From Verrucomicrobiales bacterium (GTDB lineage Bacteria; Verrucomicrobiota; Verrucomicrobiia; Verrucomicrobiales; DEV007), in assembly GCA_029212615.1 (NCBI GenBank), contig JARGPJ010000007.1, forward strand, positions 224,622 through 288,621: a stretch of DNA of 64,000 nucleotides, read 5' to 3'. Positions 62,927-64,000 of the stretch are shown one piece after another (the first letter of the stretch is position 1; each line of letters starts with the position of its first letter). The notes beneath the pieces are model-generated. The model was not told the DNA's origin. It searched no databases and saw only the letters and a list, made by a program, of their open reading frames with translations. Position numbers and translations under genes: made by a program.

Positions 62927-64000
62927 TTAGACTAGAGCAGCCGAAACGGGGTCGGCAAGTGCTTTGCCGTCACGGCTTAGTTTCAGACGTCCGTTTTCCA
63001 CTCTTACGAGACCCTGTTGGATCAATGACTCAACAGGGTTGGGTGTCGGGAGTATATCGAGAGGGATGCCTTCGCGTGTTCGAAGCTGGAGGGCCAGTCG
63101 CTCGAGGCGTTTGTCTTCGGCCGTGAGTACTTCGATTTCGCGCCTCGTGTCGAGTCCGGCGTGGGCGGCTTTCACATAGGCGGCGGTGTCGGCGAGGCCG
63201 GTGGAGCGTTCCATTCCGAGAGTGGAGACAGCTCCCGGTCCGAGTCCAAGGTAGTCGGCTCCGGCCCAGTAGGCTTGATTGTGGAGCGATTCAAAGCCGG
63301 GGCGGGCGTAGTTCGAAATCTCGTATTGGCTGAACGCGGCAGCTTCGAGGGTGTCGATGGCCTCATAGAAGAGGTCGGCATCCCGGTCTTCATCGCTATC
63401 GAGTTCACCTCCTTCGTGGCGGGTGAGGAATTCAGTGTCCTCCTCGTAGGTTAGATTGTAGGCTGAAACATGGTCAGGTTTCAGTGCGAGGGCTTGTTTC
63501 AGATCCGCCTGCCATGAAGAGAGGTTCTGCCCGGGGATGGAAAACATCAGGTCAATGCTGACGTTTTTGAATCCGGCTTTCCGCAGTGTCTCGAAGGCTG
63601 AAACTGCGGCGTCGGGAGTGTGGTCGCGCCCGAGCGTTTTCAGTGTTTCCGCCTGAAAAGATTGCACCCCGAGGCTGATGCGGTTGATGCCTAGATCAAG
63701 CATCAAGGCAGCCTTGTCGTGATCGTAGGTCGCGGGGTTTGCTTCAAGCGTCCATTCAGTCACTTTGCTCAGGTCGAAGATTCCGGCAAGCCCCTGACAC
63801 AGGCTGGTGAGGTGGGTGTGGGAGAGGAGGCTGGGAGTTCCGCCTCCGAAGAAGACCGTGCGGAAGGGCTTCGCCGATTCCGGTTTTCTTTTCGTTGCCT
63901 CGAGGAGGATGGCTTCGATGAATGCCGCGTTGGCGAGCTTCCCGGGCTTGTGCTTGTAGAATCCGCAATAGGGGCAGATATGGTGGCAGAAGGGGATGTG
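62927..64000 (-). CDS. hemW: HemW-like radical SAM protein (5' end outside window)
   Basis: The frame runs on to the window edge on the minus strand. The first residues there give HIPFCHHICPYCGFYKHK, with the radical-SAM cluster CxxxCxxC. The body has the HemN/HemW words LGINRISLGVQSF, SIDLMFSIPGQ and WAGADYLGLGPGAVS, and the C-terminal winged helix ends in SRDGKALAD. HemW is a heme chaperone related to coproporphyrinogen oxidase HemN; the CHHICPYC form without a fourth cysteine favours HemW. The start lies outside the window. An internal ATG at 63763 would lose the cluster. Confidence 0.9.
   Translation of the reverse strand, partial: HIPFCHHICPYCGFYKHKPGKLANAAFIEAILLEATKRKPESAKPFRTVFFGGGTPSLLSHTHLTSLCQGLAGIFDLSKVTEWTLEANPATYDHDKAALMLDLGINRISLGVQSFQAETLKTLGRDHTPDAAVSAFETLRKAGFKNVSIDLMFSIPGQNLSSWQADLKQALALKPDHVSAYNLTYEEDTEFLTRHEGGELDSDEDRDADLFYEAIDTLEAAAFSQYEISNYARPGFESLHNQAYWAGADYLGLGPGAVSTLGMERSTGLADTAAYVKAAHAGLDTRREIEVLTAEDKRLERLALQLRTREGIPLDILPTPNPVESLIQQGLVRVENGRLKLSRDGKALADPVSAALV

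Noticed and set aside
1..64000. tRNA, rRNA, CRISPR arrays, insertion sequences
   Set aside because: I looked for cloverleaf words, repeat arrays and transposase motifs in the intergenic regions and found none I could support.

Overview
This is a chromosomal, gene-dense window (about 55% G+C by eye) that reads as a Verrucomicrobiota genome, probably an aerobic, polysaccharide-using member of the Verrucomicrobiales. That placement is inference from gene content: three sulfatases, ThuA and DUF1080 proteins, a PVC-type multi-heme cytochrome next to a beta-propeller protein, a XylR-like regulator, eukaryote-type glutamine synthetase II, a full menaquinone pathway and a single short TatA. I saw no rRNA, tRNA, CRISPR array, transposase or prophage gene.

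Layout. 1-5.9 kb: end of an NHL-repeat/esterase fusion, a secreted serine protease with a class IV aminotransferase, a DMT exporter, a Gfo/Idh/MocA oxidoreductase and two small unknown proteins. 5.9-15.4 kb: a XylR-like AraC regulator diverging from a six-gene run (DJ-1/PfpI protein, TIM-barrel isomerase, five-heme-motif cytochrome, beta-propeller protein, two sulfatases). The last four genes are joined by 4-nt ATGA overlaps, and an 8-bp inverted repeat lies in the divergent promoter region. 15.4-19.3 kb: a minus-strand operon ptsN-like, argS, TPR protein, serine hydrolase. 19.4-24.4 kb: a low-molecular-weight phosphatase, an in-frame RpiB-GlyA fusion, then ilvB and ilvN, with strong terminators after glyA and ilvN. 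24.4-34.5 kb: an exported TPR-CHAT protein and a minus-strand operon (VWA protein, ThuA, HisN-like phosphatase, beta-helix/GH105 fusion). 34.5-41.6 kb: an acidic secreted unknown, an SDR, tatA with a secreted nuclease/phosphatase-fold protein, polyprenyl synthase, glnII behind a consensus sigma-54 promoter, a TPR membrane protein and a DUF1080 protein. 41.6-52.2 kb: a BaiN-like flavoprotein, a small membrane protein, a transglutaminase, a DnaJ-type chaperone, an M20 peptidase, a sulfotransferase, purB with a DUF971 gene, a kinase-PP2C fusion and argA. 52.4-59.7 kb: menF-D-H-B-A-C-E. 59.7-64 kb: a small secreted protein, a third sulfatase, a PPK2 kinase and the 3' part of hemW.

How the genes work together. 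The men cluster builds the quinone head group, MenA attaches the polyprenyl chain that the synthase at 37.7 kb can supply, and the menaquinone could accept electrons from the multi-heme cytochrome and propeller proteins. The sulfatases, GH105-like domain, DUF1080 and ThuA proteins and sugar isomerase/oxidoreductases suggest breakdown of sulfated or uronate-rich polysaccharides, although no SusC/SusD pair is present. glnII, argA, ilvBN and glyA cover nitrogen and amino-acid metabolism. The points most worth a second look are the RpiB-GlyA fusion, the kinase-phosphatase fusion, the terminator-like hairpin inside a signal-peptide coding region after tatA, the sigma-54 promoter of glnII, and the XylR-controlled cytochrome/propeller/sulfatase operon.
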